From assembly GCA_019914945.1 (NCBI GenBank), contig CM034112.1, forward strand, positions 3,247,001 through 3,311,000: a DNA stretch of 64,000 nucleotides, written 5' to 3'. The notes below the pieces were generated by a model. That model made no database searches, was not told the origin of the DNA, and worked only from the letters and a program-made list of their open reading frames with translations. This document shows, piece by piece, positions 34,836 to 47,900 of this stretch. The translations under genes were made by a program, and so were the position numbers. The DNA is from Typha latifolia (taxonomy: Eukaryota; Streptophyta; Magnoliopsida; Poales; Typhaceae). Positions within the stretch are counted from its first letter, which is position 1, and each line of letters begins with the position of its first letter.

Positions 34836-35935
34836 ATGGGAGATCTCGTTGAAAAGGAGATGGAGCCAGCGCCGCCGTCTGAGGCGGCGCAGAGGTCGCT
34901 TCCGACGCCGTTCCTTACGAAGACGTACCAGCTCGTCGACGATCCCGCCGTCGACGATGTGATCTCGTGGAGCGAGGACGGAGCCACCTTCATCGTGTGG
35001 CGGCCTGCCGAGTTCGCCCGGGATCTCCTCCCGAAGTACTTCAAGCACAACAATTTCTCCAGCTTTGTCCGCCAGCTCAATACCTATGTCCGTTTCTCCA
35101 TCTAGATTCGTAGATCGAAATCGAAATCTCTCTTGCTTGTTTTGGCTTCTTATCGAGGTTTTTGCTGGATTCTTGATAGGGATTTAGGAAGATCGTGCCG
35201 GATCGGTGGGAGTTCGCGAACGATTGCTTCAGGAGGGGCGAGAAGCGGCTCCTACGTGACATCCACCGCCGGAAGATCTCCGCCGCGGCCGCGGCTGCGC
35301 CGGCGGTGGCAGTTACGGCGGCGATTCCGGTGGCCGTGCCGCTGAACCTGCCAGGATCGCCAGGGAACTCAGGGGAAGAGCAGGTTATCTCGTCTAACTC
35401 GTCCCCGGCACCGTCAGCGTCAGGATCCGCCAGCGAGAAGGATTTGAAGGAGGAGAACGAGAGGCTGAAGAGAGAGAACGAGAGGCTCTCGAGAGAATTA
35501 GGGCAGATGAAGAACCTATGCAACAATATCGTCCGCTTGATGTCAAAGTACGCCGCGAGCCAGCAGCTCCAAGGCGGCAGCGACGCTGGATCGGACGCGG
35601 AGGTGTCGGCGCCGCCGGTTTTGGAACTGATGTCGGCGAGGATCGACGGCGATGAGGCGGATGAGGAGAGGGTGAAGACGGTGGAAGTGACATGCCCGAG
35701 GCTGTTCGGGGTCTCGATCGGGATGAAGCGGGTACGGGTCGAGAACGAGGAAGATCCAATTCAGAAGGCGGAGGTGAAATCCGAGCCGTCGGATCCGGAA
35801 CCCGATAACAAAGCGGGTGAACCCGAACACCAACATTGGCCCATATACCGACCTCAGCCGATCCATCGGAGCTACAGGGCTTGTAACGGGTCGGATATTG
35901 TTGCCGGAGATCCGGATAGTACGAACGTGCGGTAG
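34836..35935 (+). CDS. HSFB2: Class B heat-shock transcription factor (HSFB2-like)
   Basis: Two exons (34836-35087, 35180-35935) encode 335 residues. The 92-bp intron interrupts the DNA-binding domain after RQLNTY, the conserved plant HSF position. The domain covers about residues 21-116 ([43 protein letters not shown]). A coiled-coil HR-A/B region ([16 protein letters not shown]) lies at about 170-209 without the insertion that marks class A. LFGV at 259-262 is the class B repressor tetrapeptide, followed by the basic MKRVR at 266-270, a likely nuclear signal. There is no AHA activator motif. The protein should act as a nuclear repressor or co-regulator of heat-stress genes. The start is the first ATG. 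Alternative: another B-class member; LFGV plus length favour B2. Confidence 0.92.
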
Positions 35936-36430
35936 TCGGCCGATCACGTGAGCTGGAGCAGAACAAGAATAGAAAAAGTAGAATTATTTAGAAATCACTA
36001 CATGCTTAGGTGCTCTCTTTTTGGATGGTATATGTAATTATGTATAATTTAGTTGTTTCCTGGAGACGAAATTGCATTTCCAAGGAAAAAGTAAGAGTAA
36101 TTTAGGACTTCGGTAAATTCTGACTTGTTGTTGTATGAAATATATAAATGTATCTCTCGGTAGTTGGGATTTGGTAACGAGGCAGCAAAAGATTTCTGAC
36201 TAAATAAAAAAGTGAGAGATATTGCCAGTATTAGTCATTCGTCGTTACGCGCTAATGATAAAGGACCCATCCAACGCATAATTGGATAAGATGAGGTGGG
36301 TTGTTTGCTTGTTCCTTGGTTTATTGAAGATAGATGTTATTTTTTGTGCTCCCAGATGTGCGCTAGTTGTTAATTAACCACGATAACAACCTGAAGAAGG
36401 ATAGCCTCTCCAGATTATACCAAACTTAAT
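35936..36430. other. HSFB2 3' flank
   Basis: About 500 bp of AT-rich DNA after the HSFB2 stop, presumably 3' untranslated region and terminator. No open frame or RNA gene is recognised. Confidence 0.5.
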
Positions 36431-37039
36431 CTCTACAAAAGTCCACGCAAAGGTGGCAAAATTGTAAGAATAGAATAGGTGATTATAACAACCAGAAGGA
36501 AAAATATAATAATAAAATTGGGCGTGCACGTCCGCCACTTTCCTCTCTTCCCCTCTCTTTTTTCTTCTTCTCCTTCTTTCCTTTTTTTTTTCTTCTTCCT
36601 TCTTCTCGCCACTAGCTCACTCTCTCTCTTTCTTCTTCTCACGCTGACCTCGTGGATCGAAGTGCTGGAGCTGCCTGATCCTCCAGGTAAGTCATATATG
36701 CAATTAATTAATATATTTTGAGTTCTTTCCTTTGGTGTGTCCTCTCAGTCTCACCGTGATCTAGCCGGCCGGCAGCTTCGTGCCTTGCTGCGCCGATCCG
36801 ATGAGCTTCCCTTTTTCACAAGGATGCTTCCAGTGGCTTCCTTCGGCGCCCTCGTGGCCTATGCCGTCGGGTGGCCCCTAGCCTTGGCCGTCGGCCAAGG
36901 CGAGGTGGGTGCTTGCTGCCGGTCGCCTCTAGCGGCTCAACTTCCCCTCGGTTCGCTTCTGCTTGCCGAGGGGAGCATGTTAGTGCGTTCGGCTAGGTTG
37001 TCGATGGCCGGGTTAGCCGGCAGCTAGCCTTCTTGCCTC

Positions 37040-37440
37040 CTTTTGGTCGAGGTGAGGAAGAAGGGGGTAGTCGGACTGGGTGCAGCTAGCCCAAGCGCCG
37101 GGTTGGGTTGGGTGCGACCTAGCTCGAGCGCCGGGTTGGGCTGGGTGCGGCCTAGCCCGAAGCTCGCGTGTCCCAGCCCATGGGTCGGGTTGGGCTAAGT
37201 GTGGCCAGCTTGTGGGCGGGGCTGGGCTGGGTGCAACCCAACCCATGGTGGGGTGTGGTTGGGCTGCCTGCTGCTCAGCCCATGTTGTGCTGCGATGTGG
37301 TTGGGCGGCATGCAGCCCAACCTAAAATTATGTTGGGTTTGGACTGCAAGCAGCCCAACCCATGTGGTGAGTTTGGGCTACGGCCTAGCCCATGAGGCCT
37401 TTAGGCCTAGTTCCCTTGGGGCTTTGAGCCCAATTTTGTG
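37040..37440 (+). repeat. Degenerate GGGCTGGG minisatellite-like tract
   Basis: Variants of GGGTTGGGCTGGGTGC(G/A)(G/A)CC(T/C)AGCCC recur about ten times in 400 bp, with unit spacing between roughly 25 and 60 bp. Long GC-rich open frames here (75-112 codons) run in several frames and arise from the repeat. G-runs could form quadruplex structures, which is inference only. Confidence 0.6.
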
Positions 37441-39533
37441 GGTTTGTCTTGGCCTTGAGATGGCCGAGTTGATTAGTGGCTTAATAATCTTTTTAAGTTA
37501 TGCTAGTCATTGTATTTTTTTTTTTTGGTCAACCTAAGCCCTAATCTTTAATCATTTTTTTAAAAAGATTGTGTTCGCTTTATTAATTATCTTATAAATT
37601 AATTTTAGTGAATTAGACTTTGGTCTAAGAGTGCCGTTATAAATAACATATATCAGGAACTAGCTCCAATTGAATATTAACTTTTGCTGATTATAATTTT
37701 GGGCTAATTCAATTTTATCAAAGGAGTCGGTGGTCTGGGTGTATCTATATTAATTGCTCCTATTAGAGAATTAATACAGATAATTGTAGAAAATTAATAT
37801 TAAGCAAATTGCTTTCTTTTGTCGAAGCTTATTAATTAAATATTATCTATGCGATCTTCCGTAAATTTGATAATAGTGATTTGGCCGATAGTTTGAGGAG
37901 AATATTTTTTTATTACGTTTAATAACGTGTCAGGCCTTGGTACAGCTATGCTGGCTTTATTTGATTAATAAAGGTAATTTTGAGATGGACTTACCAAAGC
38001 CTATAGTGAATGTCCATAAGATTATTTAACTAATTAGTGATAGAAATTTTGTGCTCATGCTTTTATTTACTTTTCTTATCGAGGTGGACTCCCGTACTCT
38101 ATGAGAATGATCTCGTGGCGTAGTTACAGCTAGTATTATGAAAATAGTTCAGGTAAGTGAAACTTCTATAATCTAGGAGTAGTGTAGAGAATGAAATATC
38201 GTACCTTATAAAATCATCATATTCATATCATGCATATACATATGTTTTCCTTACCGTTATTATTGCACGTCATGCATAGTAATTATATTTTTGCGGTTCG
38301 GTAAGATTTCACATATCATGATGTCTACGCATATTTATTGGGCATGATCGATCATGTTTTTAGCATGCAAAACATGATAATGATGGATGTTACATTATGC
38401 TTGCCGTGTTGGATATCATGTCACATGCACACGTGCACAACTATAAATGGGGTGATTGCTGCGTCTCGATAGTACCCGACACCTCCCCAGCCAGGGTTAG
38501 GGGCGAGGATATTCTTATACTTATATATATTAGGGCCCATGCTTGAGGTCTTAATTTATTGATTATAGACAATCAGGCAACCATTTCGCCGAGCAATGGA
38601 CGAATTACTTTCGATCGATGAGAGTCAAACCCTTTAGGGTATTTAAAATAAAGAGAGAAATGTGGGATGACGTAAACCTAATAGTACCCGATGACGCAGG
38701 GTGAAGGCGTCTGTGAGTGATGACTTATGATTTCCGCACGATGGTGCAATATTGTGGAGCCGAGGGCTCGGATGATAGTATCGATGTGGCTATACTGATC
38801 CTTATGATGGGTTTACGACTGAGGTCCTTAGTCTGCAGTAGCAGACAATTGATCATGTTGTTCGCCAGATGATGGGCTAGCGATTCTACCACTAGGGTCT
38901 ACCGTCCCTTAGGGTATGTGTGTGGACGGGTGTGAGGATTGATGTAGCCTACGAGCGGACCTCTGCATGAATTTATGTTATAGATTTGGTAGCCTGTGAT
39001 TATGCATATTATATGGTATAGTATTTACATGACCTATGGGCGGAGCTCAGTGTGAGCTTGAGTTGAGGACTTGATAGTTCGAATTGATGCATGGTAGGTT
39101 AGTGATTGCTAATGCATTTGTGCGTTAGATGAACATATAAGTATAAGATACTGATGCATTAATTTAATCATGATGCGCATATTTATTTTTACTTATTGTA
39201 GCATCATTCATTGCACTACTTTTAGACTGTAAAATTAGAAACTTGCTGGACTTTATGCTCACCACCTTCTAGTGGAAATATTTTCAGATTTGTAGATGAG
39301 CCGAAGTTCGTGACGGATCTAGCAAAGACTGGCTTGAGTCTTCTTATTCTTATTTTATTCATGTAAATTAAGCTAAATAGCTTGTAGCTCCTATGTGGGC
39401 TTTGTCTTACTTTTGTTATGGATGTGTATTTTGGGCTTGTTGCAGCCTTGGTGTTATAGGCTTCTTGTCTGTATTATTTGTATAAATGTGAGATTTTTAC
39501 TTGTATATTATATTGAAATATTGACGAGCAAGT

Positions 39534-39576
39534 CACGTGATAATCACGTGAGTTGTACCCACGTGAGAGTCACGTG
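39534..39576. promoter_or_regulatory. Cluster of four CACGTG boxes
   Basis: CACGTG occurs at 39534-39539, 39545-39550, 39560-39565 and 39571-39576, giving spacings of 11, 15 and 11 bp. CACGTG is the G-box bound by plant bZIP and bHLH factors. The cluster lies in the LTR-like block, about 700 bp beyond the 3' end of the V-ATPase subunit e gene, so any target gene is unclear. Confidence 0.6.
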
Positions 39577-40266
39577 TTTGGTGACAAAATATTACAAATG
39601 GATTCATCAACCATCCCAAAATTCGGATAAGGGGGAAGTGTCCCAAGGTTAAGATGTGTAGCAAATTGCCAGTTTTCGTAGGAACAAGAATTACTTTATT
39701 TGCGTAAAGACTTGTGACGCTTCGTATTAATCTCATGAGTTTTTTGTGTTGTTTCCCTCCAAGCTCGCTGCTACGTAGAGAAAAATCCTTCTGCATATTA
39801 TCAATATGCTAGATGGATGTTTCCCGTTTAAATATTTAGGAGCTAAAATCTCTCATAAGTAGTTAGTTGCTTCTCTCTGATTGCTTCCATCTAGTAGTCA
39901 TGTGATACCCAAAATGACCATTTTAGAATACATATCGTTGCCAAAAGTAATCGAAAAAAAGGTGCAGCATTTCAAATGCATTGAAAAAAAATCTTTCATT
40001 TTAAACAATTACACATACAATATATATGCAAAATTCAGGTAGGACCCTTATTCATTTTTTTCTTTCTTCTGACTGATGTCAATATCAACTTATCATCACA
40101 ACAATATCGAGTTTGAATACGTTTTAGCACACTGTAGGAATTGCCATACACAAGACTTGATTTAAAAAGAAAAGAATTATGATTCCTCAAGCCGCACTGT
40201 GACCTAATAGAAGGCAAAACAAGCTAAATGTCGTGTCATAACTGGACCTCTAATTCGAACAGCATC

Positions 40267-43200
40267 TCATTCTTCACTGAGGATTGGAACAATTAATGGT
40301 TTCAGCTGCGCGAGATACACAATTGCCCACCTGACAAGAAAGACAAGATATTCATAGAAACAGGAACAAAAATTTTGCTCTGACATAGCACAACTGTGCT
40401 AAATAACCAGCTAAATTAAAAGATACTTGATTAGAAATGCAAAATGTGCTGATTTTGGCGAGTTTTCACACACATAAACTCGAATACAAAGTAACATTTG
40501 TCAGATGACTTCTCTGTATCAAGATGCTATTATAGAAAGTATATAAAATCCCATATCCTTCTCGAGAAAATGATCCTATATTAATCAGTTGTTGATAAGT
40601 ACCCAAGTATGATCTTCCATTTGCTCATGTAGAAGAGATATAGTATCAAATGCAGAAAGTAAATGTTATCTGATCTGGAGATTTCACAATAACAGGGGGA
40701 TATATGGCCTAATTTGAAGCTTTCAGATGTATCGTTGTTCTATTGACCCCAAATATGACTTTCAGCTCTCTATGTTGCTTTTTGTAGTACCTAGTTGATT
40801 GGTCCAACCTCAAAACCTTTATCACCCATGCCTTAGCAGGAAAAGCATAGGGATAATTATCCTTCCTCTTCCCCCAGTTGACGATCATATCTCAGCATGT
40901 TCAAGTGGGTAAAGAGAGGACTTGAAAAAGAATCCACAAGGTCGTGGGAGGTTGAAAAGCAAACAAGTATTGTGATACAGAAGCCCATAATGATTGGACA
41001 AAGTTGCCAGCAGAAGAAGAAACGAGGAATAAATAGATGAAAGGAATAACAGGAGACAGAACTGAGGCAGAGATCAACCACACTAGAGGGTGGTTGCCAC
41101 TGACAAGGAAGCCAGCATGCTTAAGAATAAAAGGGGCAAGAGCGAAGGTAGTTAGTAGATGTGAAAACAAGTCAAATATATTCTGGTCTGACCCAGATCC
41201 ATATCCAGGAAGTACCTGATATGGGTCAGATGTGCTATCTGACCAGGATCTGGATCCACATTTGGTTTTTAACTTTGAAAAATTCTAGAATACAGTCAGA
41301 AATTTGCATAACCCATTGGCTACCAGGTCCACCAATAACCCAACTATGGGAGAAATACATGAAGCCTTAGGTTTTAGTGTAATGTTGGAACATCCCACCC
41401 CCTACTATTATTTGATCAGATATTTGCATGAATATGAGAAGAAGCTAGTAAATTATCATGTTATCTCTCATACCTATGGGATGTAGTAATAAAGGTGGCA
41501 ATAAGGTTAGCCAGATTCAGATTGGTTAGATTAACTTCATTGATTCATTCCCAACATTAACAGGTTGAAACAAAAAAATACAAACACAACCACTCATTAA
41601 ACAGGTTACATTAGCAACCCCAAAGACATGATTTTCTTTTTCCTAATATGGGAGTCAATGGAACCACTGAAAATGCTGAAACAGCATCAAAAGGGTTTAG
41701 ATCTGATTTGGACTGAAAGACCAATATGACAGTCTCATCCTCTTCTCACACGCGTAGGTAAAGAAACAGTAGGATGTCCCCCTCCCCATCTGATAGGTTT
41801 CGGTATCTCTTTTCCGTCTCCTGTTCTTCCGCTATTTTCTCTTAATATTCTGAATTTAAAATTCAGTGAGATGAGTTTCTTTATGATTAAACATATCAGG
41901 TTGCATCTGATTCAATCATTTCTCTAAGGCTCATTCTTGTTTGAAATTTCACTACTCTTGACTTAGATTATGTGGATGTGGTATATTTGTTTACCAACCT
42001 TAGATTGCATTATATTGGCCCTTATGGTTTATCTTATTCAATTGTCCTATGAATTTGCACAAGCAGGTATGGTCCAGTGAATTAAGTCTTCATCTAACAT
42101 TTGTTTTGCCCAGTTACTATAATTAGAAGCTACAGTGCTCATGCTAATTTAAATCAATTATATCTGTGGAGAAAAGCAATAATACCATCTATATACATAT
42201 TAGATGAACAACCCAGATCTAGATATAAGGTCTTGCCTGGACAAGTCGACAGACGGATATATTTTATTATCCATGTAACTGCTTAAAAATCTGTTCCTTA
42301 AGATGTCCCATCAAAATCACAAGTACAATCAATACGGTACAAGCTGCAGTAAAACTTTTACATAAACTGACAACTGCTGCAGCCTATCAGCAAAAATAAA
42401 AATGAACCACTAGCAAACCTCCTACCTTGTCTTACATTCTACTATTATAAACCTGTTATTCCTTTTTTCCTCAATTATTATGTCTCCATAAATTCTTGAC
42501 ATTTATGCACCTCTATTATATGAAAGCAATATGATACTATGACAAAAAATCAAAACAGAAAACCATTTGTTGTTTAAAAAAAAAAGATGAAGCAATTCAG
42601 AGAATAGAAATGGATAGCTAACACAGTTTCAGTCATCATCAAGAAGGATATGATGAAAGACTATGGTATGCAGTTTATGGATAACAAATAATACAACCTT
42701 AATAATTGGGCTACTCTAAATCTTATATGCAAAGTACTGCATCACATGGATAAAAAAATTCCTTCAATTCTTCTGCTTTTCCCTTTTCAAAATTAACTTT
42801 TTTAGGTGATCTTCAAGTAAAATACTTTGTTTTTGTTGATATTAACTATTAAAATAGAAACATCTTGGAAACAAGATTCTGAACAGATTTCGTGTGGAAA
42901 CTAAGAGCAATGAATGAGGCCTCTCTCAAGATTATAAATGTTATGAACCACTACAATAAATTATAAATTAAGGATCTATCTAAAAAGAAGGGAAGGGAGG
43001 CACTAAGGAAGGTATATCAGATAATCTCTAGACAAATGTATATAGAGTTGTTATGTTTTTAGCAGATTGCCTTATCCTTCTTGTGAAAACCATAACTTGA
43101 ATGGAAACTTACTGAAGGATAATTGTCTAATTTTATGGTGAAGATCTTCAAATGGATGAGAAAGATTTGAATCAACAACAACAAAAAGAGAAATAACCAT

Positions 43201-44947
43201 CTATTTGCTTCAAATTTCAGAGAAAATGGAACTGCAAGAAACACAAATTTCAGAAGAACATCTGATATTTACAGGTAACAAGGATGTAACATATTAGTAA
43301 AAAGCCCCTTCATATGGTAAAATTAATATTATAGCACACGTAAAATTATCTTCTATCTACCAACTTCTACAAGACGATTGAAGACATCTCAGTCCATCAG
43401 AAGACCAGGTTTATGTGCTATTTTCTAAGAAAATCGTTTACCTCCCAGTACATAATGTGTTGCATTTTGGCATATTACTGTGTTCCTAAACACCTAGCGC
43501 TGAAAACATGGACTTAGGAGTTGGTAAGGAAAGGTATTGCTAGGGCCAATGAGACCTCCTAGTCTAGTACAACACCACATTACTGGTTGTCCCAATATAT
43601 AGGTCTATAAGACAAAGGTAAAATGTACCTTTTACATATAGACTCCAATATCATCCTTGGCAATTTTAAATGAAGAATACGATGTAACATATGACAAACA
43701 GATCTATATGTGAATGCAAGAAATACAAATAACTTACATCATCCAACAGCAAACTGTTGCCGTCATGACCAATGTTAAGTGAAACCTGCATGACCAAGTA
43801 GCATTTAAATTAATATGAATGAATTAAAGAATCCCACTTCAAACAACAGATATAATGCAGAATTAAACTCAATCGAACTAAAGTTATACAAACATCCAAA
43901 AGTGATTCAAAGTGCAACTTTAATTAAACAACCAAATTAGAGATTTAGTCTACCATATGATGATGGACTGGAATCTAGAAAGACAATTATGGAAATGGCA
44001 AGATAATGACGACAACCTAAAGAAGGATAAATGACCTTTAAGATGAACCCAAAAATACACTTTAGCCTACAAAGAATGGAATGGAATATGAAAGCAGCCA
44101 GTCCAAATGATGCTTGGCTTGAAATCTGAAATTCAGTCCAGCCAAGGCAATTGGTGGTCAGAAATCTGATATGAACATTAAGTTGACCTAGATCATTTAA
44201 GCAGTACGAAATAATACAGATCTAAAATCAGAGCTGATAGTCTAGATAAATTTGTTGTTTGTTTGTGCAAGCGTACTTTTGTAATATAATTGTTAGATCT
44301 AATTATGCCAGACATTAAACTAAAGCAGAGGACTTGGTGTCCCACCAGAAACTTCTTATCTCTGCCTCTCATTCGAATGATGAGATTGTTGTTCCAACAC
44401 AAGTGTGTGAATGAGCACCTAGTGAATATGGGTGCATCTCTTTCTTCCACATTCATAAGACTAAACATTTGCATTTAATACGTAAAAGAAAAGGAGGAGA
44501 GCCTTCCAAATACAGTTGACAACAAACCTAATCATAAAACTAATCATCACAATTTCGGCAACACTGGTAAACCAAATCCTTCCCGCATAGAGATCACATG
44601 ACATTGTATTAAAAATCGCTTCTTTGGGGGGTTCAGTATATTCCCTCCTAAATCGAGTAAAAATCTTTATCGATGACAACCATAAAGCCTAATTCTCTAT
44701 CCATAGATCGCGTCTTCCGATATAAAGGGGGCGGATTCTTGGAGCTCTGATACATCTACAGTTGACCTATCTATCTAAGATCTCTCGTGAAAAGGCAAGA
44801 ATAGATGGGACGAAGGGGGAATAAAAGTGTGGGAGAGGGGGAAGAAGGCATACAGATTGGTGGAGGGGCCGCGATTGCAGCAAAGGCGGGCGGAGAGGGA
44901 GGCCACCATGCCGGCCACGAGGAAGATGAGGCTCGTCACCATGAATC

Positions 44948-44951
<4 letters not shown>
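40267..44951 (-). CDS. VHA-e: V-type proton ATPase subunit e
   Basis: Three exons on the minus strand (44951-44854, 43785-43738, 40330-40267) give 69 residues. Subunit e is a small two-helix membrane protein of the V0 sector that acidifies vacuole and endomembrane compartments. The product has [15 protein letters not shown] (first helix), the conserved [11 protein letters not shown], then [17 protein letters not shown] (second helix) and the family ending [10 protein letters not shown]. Exons are tiny (98, 48 and 64 nt) against introns of 1068 and 3407 bp, so the gene is invisible to plain frame scanning. The start ATG directly abuts a GA repeat in the leader. It is divergent from the C2-domain gene about 4.9 kb away. 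No lesion is seen. Confidence 0.93.

Positions 44952-44980
<29 letters not shown>
44951..44980 (-). repeat. GA dinucleotide tract touching the VHA-e ATG
   Basis: About 15 GA units (minus strand) end exactly in the start codon, so the leader reads GAGAGAGATGGG. GA tracts in plant 5' leaders are potential BBR/BPC sites and are prone to length variation; variation here would move but not destroy the start. Confidence 0.85.
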
Positions 44981-44982
<2 letters not shown>

Positions 44983-47900
44983 CTTTCTCTATTATGTGAT
45001 CGGTATATTAGAAGAAGAGGAGAGGATCGTCTGCAGACACGGAAGCACGAAAGATTAGTACATCTTCTACTAGTTTTGATTGGATTCCAGACACTCCAGC
45101 TGTTTAACGTGGAACCTTTTGTTCACGTATTTGGACCTCTTTTTTTTTTTTAATTTAATAAGTATAGCATTACCCATAATTTAAATTTTAAATTTCATTT
45201 TTAATATCGAATTTAAATTACTTACAAATTTTTAATTCTGTAATTAGGAGGTAGAATGCAGTCCTAATTAAATACGTTTTGAAAATTTTAACACTTTAAA
45301 AACGTTGAATTTTAGTACATTTCAAGGTTTTTATATGGAATTAAATACTAGAAAATAATGTTAAAACTAAATATATAAATACTTAATAATATGATTTTAT
45401 ATATAAATAATATTAAATTAAAAGGTCAAAATATTCAAATAAGAAAAGGTTTTGAATTCAAATATTTATATAGTATTTGGCTAAAGAGCAATGATTTGAT
45501 ACAAACTAATTAGTTATCAAAATAAATTTATATCCATTGGTAAATTAAAACGTATAAATGACAAATATTACTTGGCTAGCCGGTTAGTAAACAAAAATTA
45601 GAAAATTTTCAAATAGCACCCTATCGTTTCATTTTTTTTTTCTAATTAACACCCTATCTTTAAAGATTTTATAACTCATACCGGTCATTGTCCTTATAAT
45701 TTTCATATAGCATTTTCCCACACAAGAGAGAGAAATAAATTTAAAAAACTAATTTACCGTTACAAAATAAAAGACTGGCCTATACTTTAGTTCATACTAA
45801 CCCATTCTTCTGATTAATTTTATTGAGTATTATACAATTCCAACTGTCCCATTAGAAGATAGAAATTGGAGGCTAGGATTGAATTATCTTCCTCCGTGAG
45901 CTTAAATAATAATCGCCATCTTTTTATGTATTGTATTTTTGTCCTTCTTAATCCTGAGTGATAATATTGTAACGAACTAATTAACTTATAATATTAAGTC
46001 AAGTTGAGTCTATTTAAGTAATTTTATTTATTACTTTTAAATTTAAAATTAAAATAGATAATCCGTGTATGTATGCACAATAGGTCGAGTTGGATCCGGT
46101 CTATTATGTCTCTACCCTTATAAATTGGAGTGATTATTTTGCTTATTAAAATTATGACGAGATAATAGAATGAATATTGAGTTATATTACTTTTGTTTTC
46201 TTAGGAGTAGATCTTAACTATAAGAACCCTACTAAGTTTAACCCACAGCTTCCCTCACAAGCCTCCAATCGTGCAGCCAACATTCACTATCGCACGACCA
46301 TCCACCACCCTTCGAGAACTGCTGCGAAGTCGATATTTTTGTTTCAACCTTTCTCCACTGTTTTAGCTGTATTTTCTCACCATAATCGCGAAATCTCTTT
46401 ATTCCAAAGCCATTAAATCTTGACTTCTTACAATATCACTTATAAAAATTTCATAATTTTTCTACAAATAGATCATTCCAAATCTTAATTCATAATAAAT
46501 AACTATAAAATATTTATATATTACACTTTTATCTCTAATAATATCCACTATCTTCGCATGTATTATATTCTTATTCCTGTCACCGAGAATATCCTACTCA
46601 TCAATTATATTTAAAAGTCACTGTAAATGATCACTAGCATTACTCTACCGGGGAAGCATATTTTTACAAGCTGTAGTATTGATTTTTCTAAAATTTAAAA
46701 TATCCCTTTGATTTTCAAATTATTACACTATAAACCCCTTGTGATTATCTGTGCATAATTCTTAGTTTTTTTAATCTAACAATAGCAATAAAGATAAATG
46801 CTCATCAAAATTAATTATCAAACATCCGATTATTTTGTACTAATATTTTTTTCTGGTTTGGATTTTTAAAATATCTGCAATTTAGACATGAAAAAGATTT
46901 GGGATGAAATAATTTGTAAAAATTATCATCAGATTAGAAGTCACAATTTAATTATGGTAGACAATGTGTGAATGCCAATACCACCAAAGGAGCTAAGATA
47001 TATTAAGAGAGATTAATTTTCAATTAATCATAAGTTTATATATTATAGTCATAGGTAAAATAATAAAATGGGTTTAGCCATCCCTCACGGCCATCTCTCT
47101 TGAAAGGTAGACTGCAACGAGTTAAAAGTGCCACATAAAATGAATCAAAGCTTCTATAAGAAAACCACTTTAGTTTAAGACATCCAAATATAATTAAATC
47201 TTAACATTAGCTAAATTATACAAAATTATAAATTAACGGACTTATATTTTTTAGGAAAATTTGCATATAACACCATGTCTTTTAACAAAATTATGATTTA
47301 CACCCTATATTTTTACTACTCGTAAATCTGAGTCATATAATTTAGCAAATATATGTAGAAAACGCACTACCGTTAGATCAATTAGTTAACTTAACTAAAT
47401 ATCTGGGTTAAATTAACTATACTAAAAAATTACGAAAATACCCTCAACTAAATTATACTAAGGATATTTTAGTTATTTTAGAAATAAAATATCTACAGGT
47501 AACGTAATATTCTCACAGTGTTAGTCCAAATCTAACACAGGATATTTTTTGCACATGTTCACTAAATTATAGAACTCGATTTATAAATAATAAAAATGTA
47601 GAGTGTAAACCACAATTACGTTAAAAAAACAAAGTGTTATATGCAAATTTTCGCACATTTTAACTATTTAGCTCGGAATTAAATTTATTAAGCACGAACA
47701 TAAGCCAAATTTTTAAAAAATAAGTTGAAATTCTAACTTATGTTAAGCTTAAAAAAATTTAAGCTAGCTCGTGTTCAGCTTAAGTTAAAAACTCATTCAA
47801 AACTCTAAGTCAATTGACGAGGATTAAACTAATAAACTCATAGTCTTATAAAACTAAACATCAAACCTTTTAATCTCAACCTAATGACTAGATTACTTGT

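Larger units (their letters stand above)
36440..39660. repeat. Long LTR-like non-coding block
   Basis: This 3.2-kb stretch differs in composition from its flanks: a pyrimidine-rich start (36530-36640), a GC-rich part with repeated GGGTTGGGCTGG words (37040-37440), then AT-balanced DNA. CACCTCCCCAGCCAGGG near 38482 and GGACTTTATGCTCACC near 39248 resemble phrases found in long LTRs of Del/Tekay-type Ty3/gypsy elements. No gag or pol domain is present and I could not fix the ends or a 5-bp duplication, so a solo LTR is only a proposal. Confidence 0.35.

Noticed and set aside
35394..35966. 190-codon antisense frame over HSFB2 exon 2
   Set aside because: Low-complexity Ser/Arg/Pro product caused by high GC at third positions of the real gene.
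36737..37325. GC-rich frames of 81-112 codons on the plus strand
   Set aside because: They follow the GGGCTGGG repeat in several phases and give repetitive products with no domain.
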